NCBI GenBank assembly: GCA_020747065.1
Contig: JAGMVK010000016.1
Span: 1,302,001-1,366,000, forward strand
DNA: 64,000 bases
Reading direction: 5' to 3'
Origin: Cadophora sp. MPI-SDFR-AT-0126
Lineage: Eukaryota > Ascomycota > Leotiomycetes > Helotiales > Ploettnerulaceae
Shown: positions 24,183-37,123 of the stretch, piece after piece
How positions within the stretch are numbered: position 1 is the stretch's first letter
Layout: the number at the start of each line of letters is the position of its first letter
The notes under the pieces: model-generated
Seen by the model: the letters and a program-made list of their open reading frames with translations, nothing else
Database searches by the model: none
Told to the model about the DNA's origin: nothing
Made by a program: the position numbers and the translations under genes

Positions 24183-25275
24183 CGAGGTTCGTAAAATCAG
24201 CGATAATATTTTTTAAATCGTTTAGTAATATATTTACAATAAAAAGTTACGATTTATTTAGTTTATTTACATGGCTTATTTACTTGACTTTTAGTGAGGA
24301 GCTCGTCAACGCGCTAAAAGTCGTAATACTATTAAATCGGATAAACGCTCTCTTCAGCTTCTTTACTTACTATCTGAGACGCTATACAAAATTTGATCGA
24401 AGTCTTAACGAAACTTTCTATCGATATATAACTTGCGTAATATAAAATCAAAGAAAGCAGATTCAGATAAGATTAAATAAAAACAACGCTTTTAGTATTA
24501 CTGCGATATACTTCTTAATATCTTTTTATTCAAGTATTAATCGTACTAAGCTAGTACCTGAAGGTCTACTCTAAGGGCCTCTTTATTAGTTTAGTTTTCT
24601 TTAGATAAGTATTTAGGTGCTTTTTCAAATATAATACTTTTTCTAGGACTCGAAATTCAGAGAATGTTTCTAAGGACTTATTCTTCTACGAGATAATATA
24701 ACTTAAGATATTCTTAACGAGTTTTAATTCTTACTTAACTATCCTAGTACTAAGAAAATCGTAAATAAAGTCTTATTATTAGCTTATCGCGAAATATTAT
24801 CTTTTCTTTTATATATTTATTCTAACCTGAAGCGCGTAACGCCTCTTCTTTTCTTCGCTATCGTGCCCTCTAGATTTATAAATCTTATAGTAGCTAAAGA
24901 TTCCAGAGCTTTAGCTATCTTAAAGTACTTTTTTATACTTATTAAAAAATATCGCTATTTTTTAGTAAATAAATAGGATTCCTGAACAGGAGTTTACTAA
25001 GATTATAGCTATAATACTAAGCCATTAGTAGCTAGTTATAAGTTTAGCACGAGATGTATTTAAATAAAATCGTACTAAGCGGACTATATCTTTGAGAGAT
25101 AAATTAGATAACGTTAAATTCGAACTCGATTACTTATTATTCGATTATATATTATTAAGATCACTTGGTATATTATCCTTGTGAAGTTGAAGGAGGTCCT
25201 AAGGAATAATAATAACACGTGACTTATGATATCGCGTAATATAACACATCCGATCGCTGATAACATAGATATTAC
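24183..25275 (+). mobile_element. Possible decayed pogo-like element
   Basis: The left edge, aacgaggttcgtaaaatcag followed by cgat, resembles the pogo-type TIR start at 13707, and an inverted atcagcgat copy lies near the right edge (24196-24204 against 25253-25261). Between them the plus strand gives NTIKSDKRSLQLLYLL and further stop-broken fragments near 24320-24400 that could be an N-terminal HTH, but no DDE motif was recognised. The inverted match is only nine bases, so this is tentative. Confidence 0.25.
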
Positions 25276-25399
25276 GCTCTTGTAGAAGCCTATTCCGAAA
25301 TCGAATAAGGGTAACTTCTTCTCCCCGACCGAGTGGACCACTAGTCTTATATACTATAACAAGATCTAATTCGTTAAGTCGCCGGAGTAGCTGCTGATA

Positions 25400-26036
25400 C
25401 TCGCGGACCCTAGTTATACGTTATGTATTCTTCTTTCGGTCCTATAATTGCTAGTCTTTTAATACTTCAATATTTGTTCTATTATCTATTTCCACTTATC
25501 CTTCATTCTATTTACTTCATTCGTTACTTATGAAGCACCTTGTATAGCTACTGATAGATTATCTTTAATAATATCCAAATTAATCTCAAACTAGTTCTTC
25601 TTTTAGACTACTTATATAAGATTCTTCTATAAAATATCTTTAGTTTTCTGGATTATATTATAGATTATATCCTTAAACTACTTAATTAGGAATAGCTTTC
25701 TATGAAATTCTAAGATATTACTATCTAGACGATTTATTTTAGACTAAGTCTAAGTAATACTAGGCTAATTGATCTTCTGCATGCTTATTATCTTACTATA
25801 CCCTAGTATCTTAACTAAGAAGCTACATAGGCTATAGCTCCTAACTACAAGATATTTCTTCCGTAACTCAAGAAACCGGTTGATGTCTTCCGCAGTTTGC
25901 TCTGCCCTCGTAGCTGCGGGGAGTGTATACTCAACAAATAACACCCGGACGCAGCACTGCGGCACCGGGTGCAGAAGAGTAGTCGGTACTCCGCAAGATA
26001 CACAATCAGGCCACTAGCAGGAAGAGAAGGGGGCAA
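25400..26036 (-). pseudogene. Decayed coding stretch of unknown identity
   Basis: The minus strand shows fairly normal codons near 25845-25965 (VLFVEYTLPAATRAEQTAED, then INRFLELRKKYLVV) and then a helical, Lys/Glu-rich reading broken by TAG/TAA stops down to about 25400 (FKDIIYNIIQKTKD, VTNEVNRMKDKWK). The heptad-like pattern suggests a coiled coil. Base composition falls to AT-rich toward the low-coordinate end, as if only part of the gene was RIP-mutated. Not recognised. Confidence 0.3.
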
Positions 26037-26592
26037 TGGCAGCGAATATTGAGGGGTCGATTAAGGTGAAGACGCTCAGGTAAGTAGTTGCGGCTGCTTC
26101 TACACCACAACGGCCATCGTATTAACTTTAATGAGCCAGAGAAGCCTTCAGTTAGGCGAGGATATAAGACTGCAACGACCCTAAAGGCTTAAGGACTTTA
26201 TCACTCTTTTCGTAGCTACATTTACTCACCTGTACTTGAAGAGAAGCCTTCTTATCCGTAGCCTAAGCAGGCATATCTCCTCTAGGTCCAACAACATGAG
26301 TAACCTATTTTAGATCTATATTATTAAAAGGCGACGGCGCAGATCTCCTAATGTGATAACCAAAAGTATAAGAAGTAGTAATAGAAGTCGCAATAGATAT
26401 GTTGAATTGCGGTCGAGTTTGCAAAACATAGAACGCGTTTGGCAAAACTCGGGAGGACGCGTTTTCGGTAAATACGCAAGTGACCCTAGGGAGAGGCGCG
26501 TTACTCCGTCCGCAGGGGCACGGAGAAGCTAGCCGGATCAGGAGCGAACGACACAGAGTGTAGTAGAAAGCGGGCGGCATTAAGTATAGGTA
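26037..26592. other. Intergenic, balanced base composition, nothing recognised
   Basis: Marks the transition from AT-rich to balanced sequence upstream of the 2EXR gene's 3' end. Only short chance frames occur; none carries a recognisable domain. Confidence 0.4.
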
Positions 26593-27396
26593 TTAAGCAT
26601 GACCTGTCCACGAGATATACTTTCCAAGATACCACCACCCATCCCGTATAGCAACCTCTTTCGTTATCTGATGCTCAATCTTACCTCTCAATTTCAAAAT
26701 CCTCACCTCGGGAACCTTCCAATCCCCGATATAATGAGAATACTCATCGTCCTCTAAAATCTCCTCCAACGCAGTCTCCAAATTACCTCGCTCCTTTTTA
26801 CATTCATTCTTAATCCCAAACCCAACCTCATGGTCGTAATCCCACAACAACGAATCATCCCCCTGTTCAATTTCCTCAAACCGCACTTCACCCTCATCCG
26901 GATCTTCCACGTAAATAGTGAAGCTCTCTAAAGTACTATACAAGTAGTCCCTCCACCAGTAAGTTCCCTCAAACGTGTTCCACCAGTTGATATCGACCGC
27001 AAGATGTTTCAGGCGGTCTATTTTCATGCCCCCATGATTTTCTAGCGAATCGTAGACACACTCAAAAGGATATGGCAGCATGCCGGATCCGAAGCATACT
27101 GTGTCAAGCTCAGGATTGACATATGTGTCTGCTCGACCGGGAACAGTGTCGGGATGGATTTTGAGGGCTTGGCTGCGGGATTCCCGATTTACATGAAGGA
27201 GAGATGGGATGTGGCGATTGGTGAGGATGAGATTGGTGTCCCCGCCGGTATAGGCACCTGTTATACGGTGCTTTGCGTATCCTTCGCAGTCGAAGCAAAG
27301 CTGGATGATCGCCGGGGTGTTGAGGACCAGCGTCCAGATTCTGGTTCGGATTTCAGGCGGGAGAAGGGAAAATTGATGAAATGCTTTGGTGTTCAT
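26593..27396 (-). CDS. 2EXR-domain protein
   Basis: A 267-aa protein when started at the ATG at 27396. The N-terminus FHQFSLLPPEIRTRIW is the diagnostic first motif of the 2EXR family (also seen in F-box-like fungal proteins), followed by an ITGAYTGGDTN segment, LLHVNRESRSQALK and NPELDTVCFGS, the second and third landmarks, over residues about 4-105. The rest is acidic and less conserved (EDPDEGEVRFEEIEQGDD). The family is expanded in filamentous fungi and its biochemical role is not established. The frame stays open 54 codons upstream (to 27558), but that part is basic, Pro-rich and lacks the motif, so the internal ATG is preferred. Intact, single exon, no RIP signs. Confidence 0.75.
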   Translation of the reverse strand: MNTKAFHQFSLLPPEIRTRIWTLVLNTPAIIQLCFDCEGYAKHRITGAYTGGDTNLILTNRHIPSLLHVNRESRSQALKIHPDTVPGRADTYVNPELDTVCFGSGMLPYPFECVYDSLENHGGMKIDRLKHLAVDINWWNTFEGTYWWRDYLYSTLESFTIYVEDPDEGEVRFEEIEQGDDSLLWDYDHEVGFGIKNECKKERGNLETALEEILEDDEYSHYIGDWKVPEVRILKLRGKIEHQITKEVAIRDGWWYLGKYISWTGHA

Positions 27397-27810
27397 TATG
27401 AGGTGACTTGGATTATTCTCAGTGAAGGAGATTTGGACTGGATATATGAAAGGCGCTGGGGGTCGCGTGACCCTTCTCGAGCCGAGCGAAGGTTGCCTAA
27501 GGAGGGGTAATATCGTACCGACTTGGCGTTTTGCAATTCTTCCTGAAGGTTTCGTCAAGTATCCCTCGCGCTCCGGGCTCTACTATATATATCGCTCGAT
27601 AAGGCCCCTATACGCACAAAGAGTGGAGGTGGAGTAGTCTTCTGCCACCAACTTTCGTCGAATGTTTCTCCACACTGCCCTGTCATATTCTGGGCCGATA
27701 AGTTGCGATAGCCCAATTGATGGATTACTTAATTGCTCGTAGATTCCCTTCACCATCTTCCATTTCTTTTTCTCCTTTACCTTGGGATTTCAGTGCTGCG
27801 AGAGTGGTGG

Positions 27811-27853
<43 letters not shown>

Positions 27854-27959
27854 GGTCTATTCCGCCCGGCTAAGCCTAAAGGGCACTAGTATTATTTACA
27901 TGGGTTCGATTCCTTTAGTTTCGTTATAGTCTCGTGATAATCCTAACGTTCGCTTTAAA
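27397..27959. other. Upstream region of the 2EXR gene
   Basis: Non-coding in my reading, probably holding the minus-strand promoter and 5' UTR of the 2EXR gene. It contains tatatatatcgctcg near 27583-27597 and the trinucleotide array at 27811-27852. Sequence becomes AT-rich after about 27900. Confidence 0.4.
27811..27852 (+). repeat. (TGA)14 trinucleotide microsatellite
   Basis: An uninterrupted run of 14 tga/atg units preceded by gtggtgg. It lies upstream of the 2EXR gene in non-coding sequence. Confidence 0.95.
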
Positions 27960-29165
27960 CGGTTTTTTGTTTTAGCTTTTGATTTTATAATTCGATATGA
28001 TCTTGTGGGTTTATTAGTAGTAAATATATTTAGAGATAAACTTTTTTAAGTGTTTAATGTTTTATCTTTAGTGGTTAAAGCAAGGCTTGTTAAGTTATAA
28101 AGGTGTGTAATAAGTTAATTAAATAAAAGGAGAAAGGGAAAATAAAAGAAAGGAGGAGTCTTAATATAAGTTACGCCTGTGATGTTTAAGTTATTATATG
28201 TTTTACTTTTTTGTTAAGTCGGCTTATTACGATAGCGTACTTAATAATAGTTTGTATCACTTCAATATCAGGTTTTTAATTTAGCGGGTTAGATAATACT
28301 TTCTTTTTTAAGTAATAAGAGAAGCTACTTCTTTTAGTTTTCGTTTGCTTTAATAAGTATTTTTAGTACGTGTCTTATAATAAGTAATTAAAAAGAAAGT
28401 GTTTAACTGTTTCTCTTGCTTATTTGTAAGTATACTAATTCGATTCTACTATCTTAATACGATATTATACTTATTAAGTCGTGCTATACTCGTTCGTAGT
28501 TGTGCTAATACGTTTACTTCTTTTTTTTTTAAGGCGTTGTATAAGCTACGAGTGTATTACCTTAGTAACGTTATATTTATTTTCTTTAGGTATTTTCTTA
28601 CTTTATTAAGGAGCGTATTACCGATTTACTTTTTTGCTTTTACTATATTGATAATTATAAATTTAGCGTTAGAGAATAGTTTTTATAATAATCTGCTTGT
28701 TTTCGTGGCTTTTCGTGTAGTCTTCCTAGCTTCTTTCCTTAAATAAAACTCTTATTATATTAAGGCTTATATAAGAAGAACGCGATTATATCCTTTCTTT
28801 AATTCTCTAATTGTATTGTATATTCGTATTACGCTAGCTTAGTCCGACTATTGTTTTAGTTCGCTTACTACGTATAACGTCGCTTAGTTATTAATAACGA
28901 TTATAATCTTTTTTCTTAAGACGTATAAGAAAACTTCTTAAATCACTATTATTATCGCCTTAAGCTTAGTAATGTATAAGTTTTATTCTAACCTCGATCT
29001 AAGAGTGATCGCGAATATAATAAGCTACTTATTTAGTATCTTATCGTAGGTGTCGAAAATAGCGCTTCTTATACTTATTATACCTTTCTTCTTAAATAAG
29101 CTTGTTGTAATATATATGCCGCTAATATAATTAGTCGCTTTCGCCTCTTTCTCGTTATTCGGATT
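27960..29165 (-). pseudogene. RIP-degraded Tad1-like LINE remnant (RNase H and C-terminus)
   Basis: The minus strand starting near 29165 reads KATNYISGIYITTSLFKKKG, then IRSAIFDTYDKIL, a stop-broken copy of the fungal Tad1-clade RNase H domain with IIIVINN near 28890. Further on, near 28480-28530, VNVLAQLRTSIARLNKYN matches the conserved C-terminal block of these elements (normally VLAQLRTG.ARLN). Stops are RIP-type. The 5' part is missing where the hAT element begins at 29175, so it is truncated or was interrupted. A 115-codon plus-strand open run at 28399-28746 lies antisense to it and is not a gene. Confidence 0.65.
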
Positions 29166-29174
29166 AATAATTGC

Positions 29175-29250
29175 TAGTGTGAGAAATGATTAGATTAGAT
29201 TAGATTAATGGCTATTAATCTAATTCTAATCTAATCTAATCAAATTAATC
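29175..29250. repeat. hAT left terminus: TIR plus subterminal hairpin of TTAGATTA motifs
   Basis: After the 13-bp TIR come gattagattagattagatta and, a few bases on, the reverse-complement series attaatctaattctaatc, which would fold into a long hairpin. A matching series occurs near the right terminus at about 34262-34370. Confidence 0.7.
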
Positions 29251-31338
29251 AAGTATTAATTGATTAATATAATTAATAGAATAGGCTTAGCCTAATTAGG
29301 TTTTAGGAATCTAGGATTATTCCTAAATAGGCATAGTGTATACTAAAAATAGTAGTAGTTAAAGCTTTAAAGCTTTAATTATTTTAAGAAAGTAAGATAT
29401 TTCTTTTTAAGATAACTCTTAACTTTAAACCTATATAAAAACTACTAGCGCGGACGGATTTTAATAATAATTATAGCGTTTAAAAGCCTTAATTTTACTG
29501 GTTTTAAATATGAACGTTTTATTCTTTTTGCTCCGCTAGGTTTTATTTTATTAGGATTTCCTTTAATATAAGTCTTAACTTTAAACCTACTTTAAAAACG
29601 CTGGCGTAAATGAATTTTAATAATTGTTATAACGTTTAAAGGCCCTATTTTTATAGTTGTTAGATATAAACTAAAGCAATATTAATAGTTGCTTATTTAA
29701 TATATAATACTTAAATAAAAAACTACTTATAAGATATTATCTATTAATATACCATTTAATATAGTAGGTTATTATATAATTTATTATATAATTGGAATAA
29801 AAGAAGTTTATTAATAAAAAGATGATTAGTAGTTAAATTTTTCTTATTTCTTATCTTATTTTAAATACCTTTTAATATTTCTTAAATCTATTAATAGAGG
29901 AACCTATACTTATAAGATATAAAAAATATTAATTATAAGGTAATTTATTTTAAAAATAAAAAAAAATAAAACTTTTATTAATAGGTTACTAAATAATAAG
30001 TAAGTGTTTTTTATTTTCTAAGGAATTCGAAATATTATTTAAGATATTATATAATCTTTAATCTAATAATAGAAAACTTTATATTAGTAAGATTTATAAA
30101 GTAATTACTAATAGTAAAATCTATTTTAAGAATTAAAAAATTAGAGTTTTATTAATAGAGTATTAATTTACAATTAAGTATTTCTATTTATTAATAAATT
30201 TCAAATACTTCTTCTATAGAATTCGATAGATTTCTACTTATAATAAATTAACTATACTATTACGAACGCTCTTAGGAGTCTGCAGAGCCTTAGAAGAAGA
30301 TATTCTTAGAGTAAGCGTACTCCTAAGAGCTAAGTAGCTCTTAAGAGTAGAGCTTATAAGAGCTAATAAGAGTCTAGGAAATATATAGTATATAGTATTT
30401 TATTATAGTAGTATTATATAATATAGTAAATTAGCTATAAAGTTCTATACTTAAGTTATATAATAGATTTAAGGATTTTACTAGATCTTTAAGATCTAAA
30501 AATTCTAGAAGATTTAAAAAGAATAAAAGTTCTATAAAAGACTAGTATATCTATTATTAGATAAGAACTTTATACTTAACTTAAAATAATATTCTTTTCT
30601 AATATTAGTAGTTATCTCTGATTATTTATATAATATACTTACTTCGTAATTATTAGAGATCTAACCTAGCTTCTATATTTATAATAAGTAAATATCGAAC
30701 TATTATATATACCTTATTATAAATTAATATTTTTATAACTTATACTAATTACAAATAGTAAATATAATTTATAATTAGTAGAATTACTTAGAAGATAATA
30801 TTAGTTATATAAATAAGTATTCTTTCTCTTTAAAGTAGATTTTCTTTCTTTAGAAAACAATTACTTTTATAATCGATACTTATATTATAACTATTATAAT
30901 TACTACTTCTTATAATATTATTATAATTATTACTTATACGAAATGTCTCAAAATTCGTCTATTAAGCTTAACCTCGAGTAACATCAATCTAGTTTTCAAT
31001 TAGAGCCTATAGACGAATCTTCGCTTATTTTTAAAGAAAAATTATTCTCTAAGACTCTAGACCCCTCTAAAGAGAACCCCGAAAACCCGAAGAACTACCG
31101 CTCGGTTACTATTAAGTGCTTATTTATAGGCTATCGGTAAGTTAATCTTAATTTCATAATTAATTTAATAACTAACTTTTTAATTAGAAAAACTTGGTTT
31201 AATCAACGAGTATATTAGTTAACTAGTAATTATATTACTTACTATCGACACTTATATAAGAGTTATAATATTAGTCGACTTCTTAGTGGTTTATTAAGTA
31301 ATAACGGTTAGTAATCCTAATAATATTTATTTAATAAT

Positions 31339-31546
<208 letters not shown>

Positions 31547-32002
31547 GATACCTCTGATACTAAATCTTCGTAAGGCTCTTCGACTATTTTAGACGCTTTT
31601 TCTCTACAAAGAGCTAATAAGCGTAAAGAATCAGAGAAGGAATCTTTTAATATTAATAAGTTTAAGAATTTACCTCTTAACTTTATTATATCGAATAATA
31701 TTCCTTTTCGAGCAATTATTAGTATATCTTTTAAAGAGCTAGCGTTTTATCTTAATAAGTAAGTTCATATCCTTAAGTTCTTTATTATAATAATATACTA
31801 AAAAAGTTATAGTTAAGTACCTTCGATTTACTTATTAAGTATAAAAGAAGAGTTAAATACTCTTTATTTACTAAAACAAAATATTATAAAGAAGAACTAT
31901 AAGGAGTTATAAACTTAAATAGTAGTTTTTCTTTAACTCTTAACGCTTGGACTACTATTAATTAAGACGCTTATCTTAGAATTATAATGTAAGTTTATAT
32001 TC

Positions 32003-32239
<237 letters not shown>

Positions 32240-34398
32240 TAAAGCTAATATATAAATAACGATTTCAAATTAAAAAGCTATATAACCTCTTGTTGAAAAG
32301 TATTTCGAAACTTATATATTCGAAGTCTTATTAAAGACTTTAAAAGAATATAATATCGAATATAATATCTCTACGTAAGTTATTATCTTTTTAATAATAA
32401 TCTTTTAATATAAATACTAACTTATATTAGAATTACTAGAGATAACACTAGCTTAAATAATACTCTTATTAGTGCCTTAAAAAAGTATTATATAAAAGAA
32501 TTTATTAATTTTCAAGGCGATATAGCTTGTTTAGCTGACGTTCTTAATTTAGTCGTTTAAGATATATTAAAAGCTCTTATTAAAGAGGCTTATAATAATA
32601 TTAATGATAATAATATTTATTAATAAGAAAATGATTAAGAATAAGATTATAATAGTAAGTTTTTTTATTAATTATTAATTAAATATTTAATACTAATATT
32701 TTATTTTAGATATATCTCTTTAGAAAAAAATAAGAAAAATAATCTTTGATATTTAATATTTATAAGAAAATAAAAGGAACTTTGACATATAAGTAAAAGC
32801 TTTAAGGATTAATAATCTTAAGCTATCTTAACTAAGTAAGTTATATTATATTTTATTGATAAATTATATTTATTTATTTATTAACTTATATAATAGATTA
32901 AAAAACTCGGTGGTCTTTTATAGTTAATATACTTAAGGACTTTTTACACGTTTAGCCAGTTATTAAAACAGTGATAAGCTATTCGACTACTAAATCCTTT
33001 TTAAAGAATAAAGAAATACTTCTTTTAAAAGATTCAGAGATAGCTTATTTAAAGAAGTGCTATAAGATATTTAATATCTTTATAAAGCCTACTACTAAGC
33101 TATAAGTCGAGAAATATCCGATGATTTACTATTTACTCCTTGAAGTATATAAGCTTTATACTCGATTAGAGGATTTAAAAGAAGATATAAATGTAATATA
33201 TCTTATTATCAAAATCTTAAATATTTTATTAATTATAAAAATAGGATCTTTATTTTTCTAATACTATTAATAGAGGGCTTATAAAGCTCCGAAAATACTA
33301 TCCTAAAACAGGAGGTATAAGCGAAAATAATAAGAGCTTATATTTAGTTCTAATATTAGACCCTCGAATTAAAAGAGAGGGTCTAGAACTAATAGGCTTA
33401 TCTCGGCCTTAGGCCTTTGAAATCTATTATAGATTAGAAGAGGTTTATAATATATAAGTTTATTCCCTTATATTTTATTAATATTAATTTAATACTAACT
33501 TATTAAATAGCTTTAAAATCGACTTCGTATTAGCAAACCCCCTTATAGAAGACGACGCTAAGAACTTAGTTCTAGAAGATAGCGACGACGATTTAGATAT
33601 ATATATATTCAAGAAGATAATAATAACGATTTAAGTGAAAATTAGATTGTTACTTTCAAGAAACTAGAGCTACTAAAGCTATAAGTTATATAACTCTTTT
33701 ATATTATATTATATTTACTAATATTATATAGACTTAATCTCTTACTTTTTAGTTTCAAAATAAAGATAAATACCTTATATTATCTTTAATAGCTAGAAAC
33801 TATTTACAAATTCCAGCTACTGTAGCATCTAGTGAGAGGTTTTTTAGTCAAGAAGCTATTATTATTAATAAGCTAAGGAATCGGCTAGCAAAAGATACTT
33901 TCGAAAAGATTATTTCACTTAAAAGTTGAGAAGTTATAAAAGAAAAAGAAGAAGAAGATAATATAAGAGAAGAGGTAATAGATATAAAGGAAAATGACTT
34001 ATTTTTTATTAAATAAATTAGTCAGATAATTATAAAGTTATTTCTTTAGTTCTATTTTCAGTTAGTTAATTAGTTTATTTTATATCTTATTAAATTTAAA
34101 ACATTTATTTATTATTCCTTATTACATTAATAAAGCTTGACTCTTTTTATTCTTATATAATAGTTTATTACTCCTAAGTAATTATTAATTCTTCTTAATA
34201 TAATATTTATTATTATCTCTTATATATAATCTAATATATAAGAAAGTACTAATAAATACCTAATTAATCAGATTAATCTAGATTAATTAATCTAATTTAA
34301 TCTAATCAACCCTAATTTTTAATTAATCTAATTCTAATCTAATCTAATCAATTAATCTGATTATTAATCAATTAACGTGATTAATATTTCTTACACTA

Positions 34399-35630
34399 CA
34401 AATCACTTACCCTAAAGCTAAATTCAAAGATTTCTATTAACTCTTTTATAAAAATTTACGTTATTTTGCTTAAATCTTTTAATCTATTATTAAATAAAAA
34501 TAAAAATAAAAGTAATTTAGAATTATTTATAATAAGCTTATACAAAATTAATTGTATAATCACTAAATTATCTCTTAAAGATAAAAAAGAAATTAAAATA
34601 AAAGTATCTTAGTATTTATTACTTTATTTAAAGCTTTTAGGTACGAGCGCATATGCTAGAGAAGTTTAGTCCCTGTAGTTGGATTAGGCTAGTGAATCTC
34701 ATATGTCCAGTCAATCCCTGATTCTGAAGTCGAAGGTGTCGACTTGAGATGCGGAAAGGGTTGGTTTGGCAAGAAAACGGTGGAGTTTCTACTTGATGTA
34801 GAAGATTTCTTGCGTAAGGCGAAATTTTAGTATAAAATAGCAGAAGATCTTGCTCGAATCTTGCTACAGAACTAGTCGGCGTCAAGGTGAAACCTGCCTC
34901 GCCGTGAATAGAACTCTAGGCCAACAGAAGCACGCGGCTTCATCTTCATTTGGTCAAATAGAGACTCATAGCGGTATCCCGGTTGGGCGCGGGGTTTAGC
35001 AGACTTCACTCGCGTGGATAACAAATGTCAGCTATATAAATCCTCTTTGCTCAACGGCAGCTAGGATAGTCGGTCTTGCACCACAAATGTAGATCCCAAG
35101 TTTACGCCTGTCTTTGACTTGCAGCTCCTGTGCATGAACTGGTACCAGCTGGCAAAGGCTGGAGCAATGCAAACAATGGCGTGGCTTTGTTGGGTACAGC
35201 ATTCCTGTCCATCACCATGACCAGTCGTCACGGCCCTTCTCCCACACCTCCGGAAGGAAGCGTCGATGGTTCACATCGTATGACTGAAATGGAAAAGGCT
35301 GCAACAATAGCAGGGTCGTCGATGGTGGAGAACAACTTCTTCTGATAGTGCACCCACCTCTACAATAAACGACCCGCTCATCGACAAACGACCTCCTCGC
35401 GAGCCGATTTCAAGTCAAACTGATTCCCACAGTTTCGCTCGCTAGTGGTAAACACGCCTCCAGTCGGCTGAAGGTTGATCATCTTTCCACCAACGAAGCC
35501 AACTTTCTTTCTCCAAGACTGAACTTCCTTCTCTCAAACCACCTTCACACAAGTGAAAGAATAGATACACTTCATCAACTGCGCACACGGCACCTGTTTT
35601 CAAACAGCGGTTATCTCAGTCCTCTTCAAG
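34399..35630. other. Intergenic between hAT relic and F-box-like pseudogene
   Basis: AT-rich to about 34630, then balanced. Only short chance frames occur (82 codons minus at 34637-34885; 71 codons plus at 35130-35345) with no recognisable domain. The last 200 bp (ctttctttctccaagac, cacttcatcaactgcgcac) has the pyrimidine-rich look of a fungal core promoter and 5' UTR for the pseudogene that follows. Confidence 0.4.
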
Positions 35631-37123
35631 ATGGTCGGCATGATGCAGCTCCCCACCGAGGTCTTGGTGGAGATCATCCTCTGGACCTTTCTCATCCCTG
35701 CGAAGCCTGGACGCTCAAGTCAATATGAACGTATCGACACCAAAGCCCCTCTCACCGTCGGCATGACCCCACTCCTTCGCACCCACTCGACCTCGAAAAT
35801 TTTAACCAAGTCGTTCGCCGCGAGCATGGACTCTATTCACGACTACAAGGCGCCCGACTTCTGGAAACTATGTGACCTTTACACGGCTTCCATGGAACAC
35901 CGATGCAAAAGATAGGCACTGCTTGATTTAGCCCAGGTTTGCAAACGGCTTCATGAGTTGACTGAGCCATTCATCTGGGGGCTGCTTGAGATGGATCAGA
36001 GCGGGGAAACGTCAGTTAGAGATGTCATGAGGTTGCTTGATACCATATCGCAAAAGCCTCAACTTGGCTGTCATGTCAAAGCATTTGCATTTCGACACTA
36101 TTATTTCGATAAATTCGAAGAGTCTGAATTATCTCAGGGTACGAACTCTCTGATAGCAGGCTGGGATGAGACCGAGAAATTGGCTTATCTCCTTGATAAA
36201 CTACCCAACCTCCAGTCCCTAAAATTCTCTATCGCGACAGAAGAGGACTACTGGGACGTCTTCAAGCCCGCACACAAATATCCTTCCGGTTTCCCCCTCG
36301 GTCTGCAAAATCTCACAGAGGTCATTTTGCTTTGCGAAGATTATAACGACGATGGTATCATCTCAGGGTCCATGTTACTTCCGCTGTTCCTCCTTTCGAA
36401 TATCAAGACACTCTATATAGGTTACCAGTGGTCGTTGCAGGCGAAAAATGCATCCCCGACGATATCTCGCAATACTTTGGAAAGTCAAAGGTCACCGATC
36501 TCACCCTAGAGTTTGGTCTCCTCGAAATGCCCGATCCGTTCCTCAAATTGCCTGCCGCTCTCGAGAGTTTTACTTATTCGGTGGGGGTGGGCTCGAATCG
36601 CTGTGGCAATGCTTACATTGGCGAGTACTACCAGGCACTGTTGCCACAACGAAAGCCTCTAAAGAAAATCAAGATCAGAAGTGTTTTCGACCGCGACCGT
36701 GATGAGGAGGATTTACCGTAGAGCGTCATCAAGCGTTTCCAAGCTCTGGAAGAACTTTCGACTCCTGCCAGACACCTGGTTCTTAAACCAGAGAGCGACT
36801 TTGGCGGCCTGCAATCAGTGCTACCTTCGGCACTTGAAAGGCTTGTTCTTTATGCCTATGATGACTGGCGCATTGACGAATTAGAAAAGGTCTTGCGCCC
36901 TTTTTTTGAGCTTGGGAAGAAGGCGTGTCCACGATTGAAGAGTATTTTTGTGTTGTACTGGCTGGATCCAGATTATGTCCGTGAGTCTGGAGATGATAAA
37001 GACATCGTAGTCGAAGAAGTCCAATCTGTCTTTCAATCTCTGAGTGAATTGGGGAACAAAGTTGGAGTGGAAGTCGTGTTCGACCTTGACTCGGACTCTA
37101 CCTCAAGTTGCTTCTGGTCTTAA
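35631..37123 (+). pseudogene. F-box/leucine-rich-like protein, pseudogene with two TAG stops and a frameshift
   Basis: Starts MVGMMQLPTEVLVEIILWTF, an F-box-like N-terminus, and continues through ALLDLAQVCKRLHELTEPF into a leucine-patterned, LRR-like body (LPNLQSLKF, LQNLTEVILL, LKSIFVLYWL). An in-frame TAG at 35913-35915 and another at 36719-36721 each interrupt an otherwise continuous reading where CAG would fit (CKR-stop-ALLDLAQ; EEDLP-stop-SVIKRF). Near 36420 the reading shifts frame. Both stops are CpA-to-TpA changes, as light RIP would make. F-box proteins are adaptors of SCF ubiquitin ligases; this copy should not make a full-length product. Splicing around the stops looks unlikely because no good donor is near. 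Confidence 0.65.

Noticed and set aside
27154..27510. 118-codon plus-strand frame
   Set aside because: Antisense shadow of the 2EXR gene and its upstream region.
27397..27558. Upstream 54-codon extension of the 2EXR protein
   Set aside because: Open but basic and Pro-rich, lacks the family motif, and overlaps the expected 5' UTR; the ATG at 27396 fits the family start better.
28399..28746. 115-codon hydrophobic plus-strand frame
   Set aside because: It is antisense to the LINE relic; Phe/Leu/Tyr-rich composition is what AT-rich DNA gives by chance.
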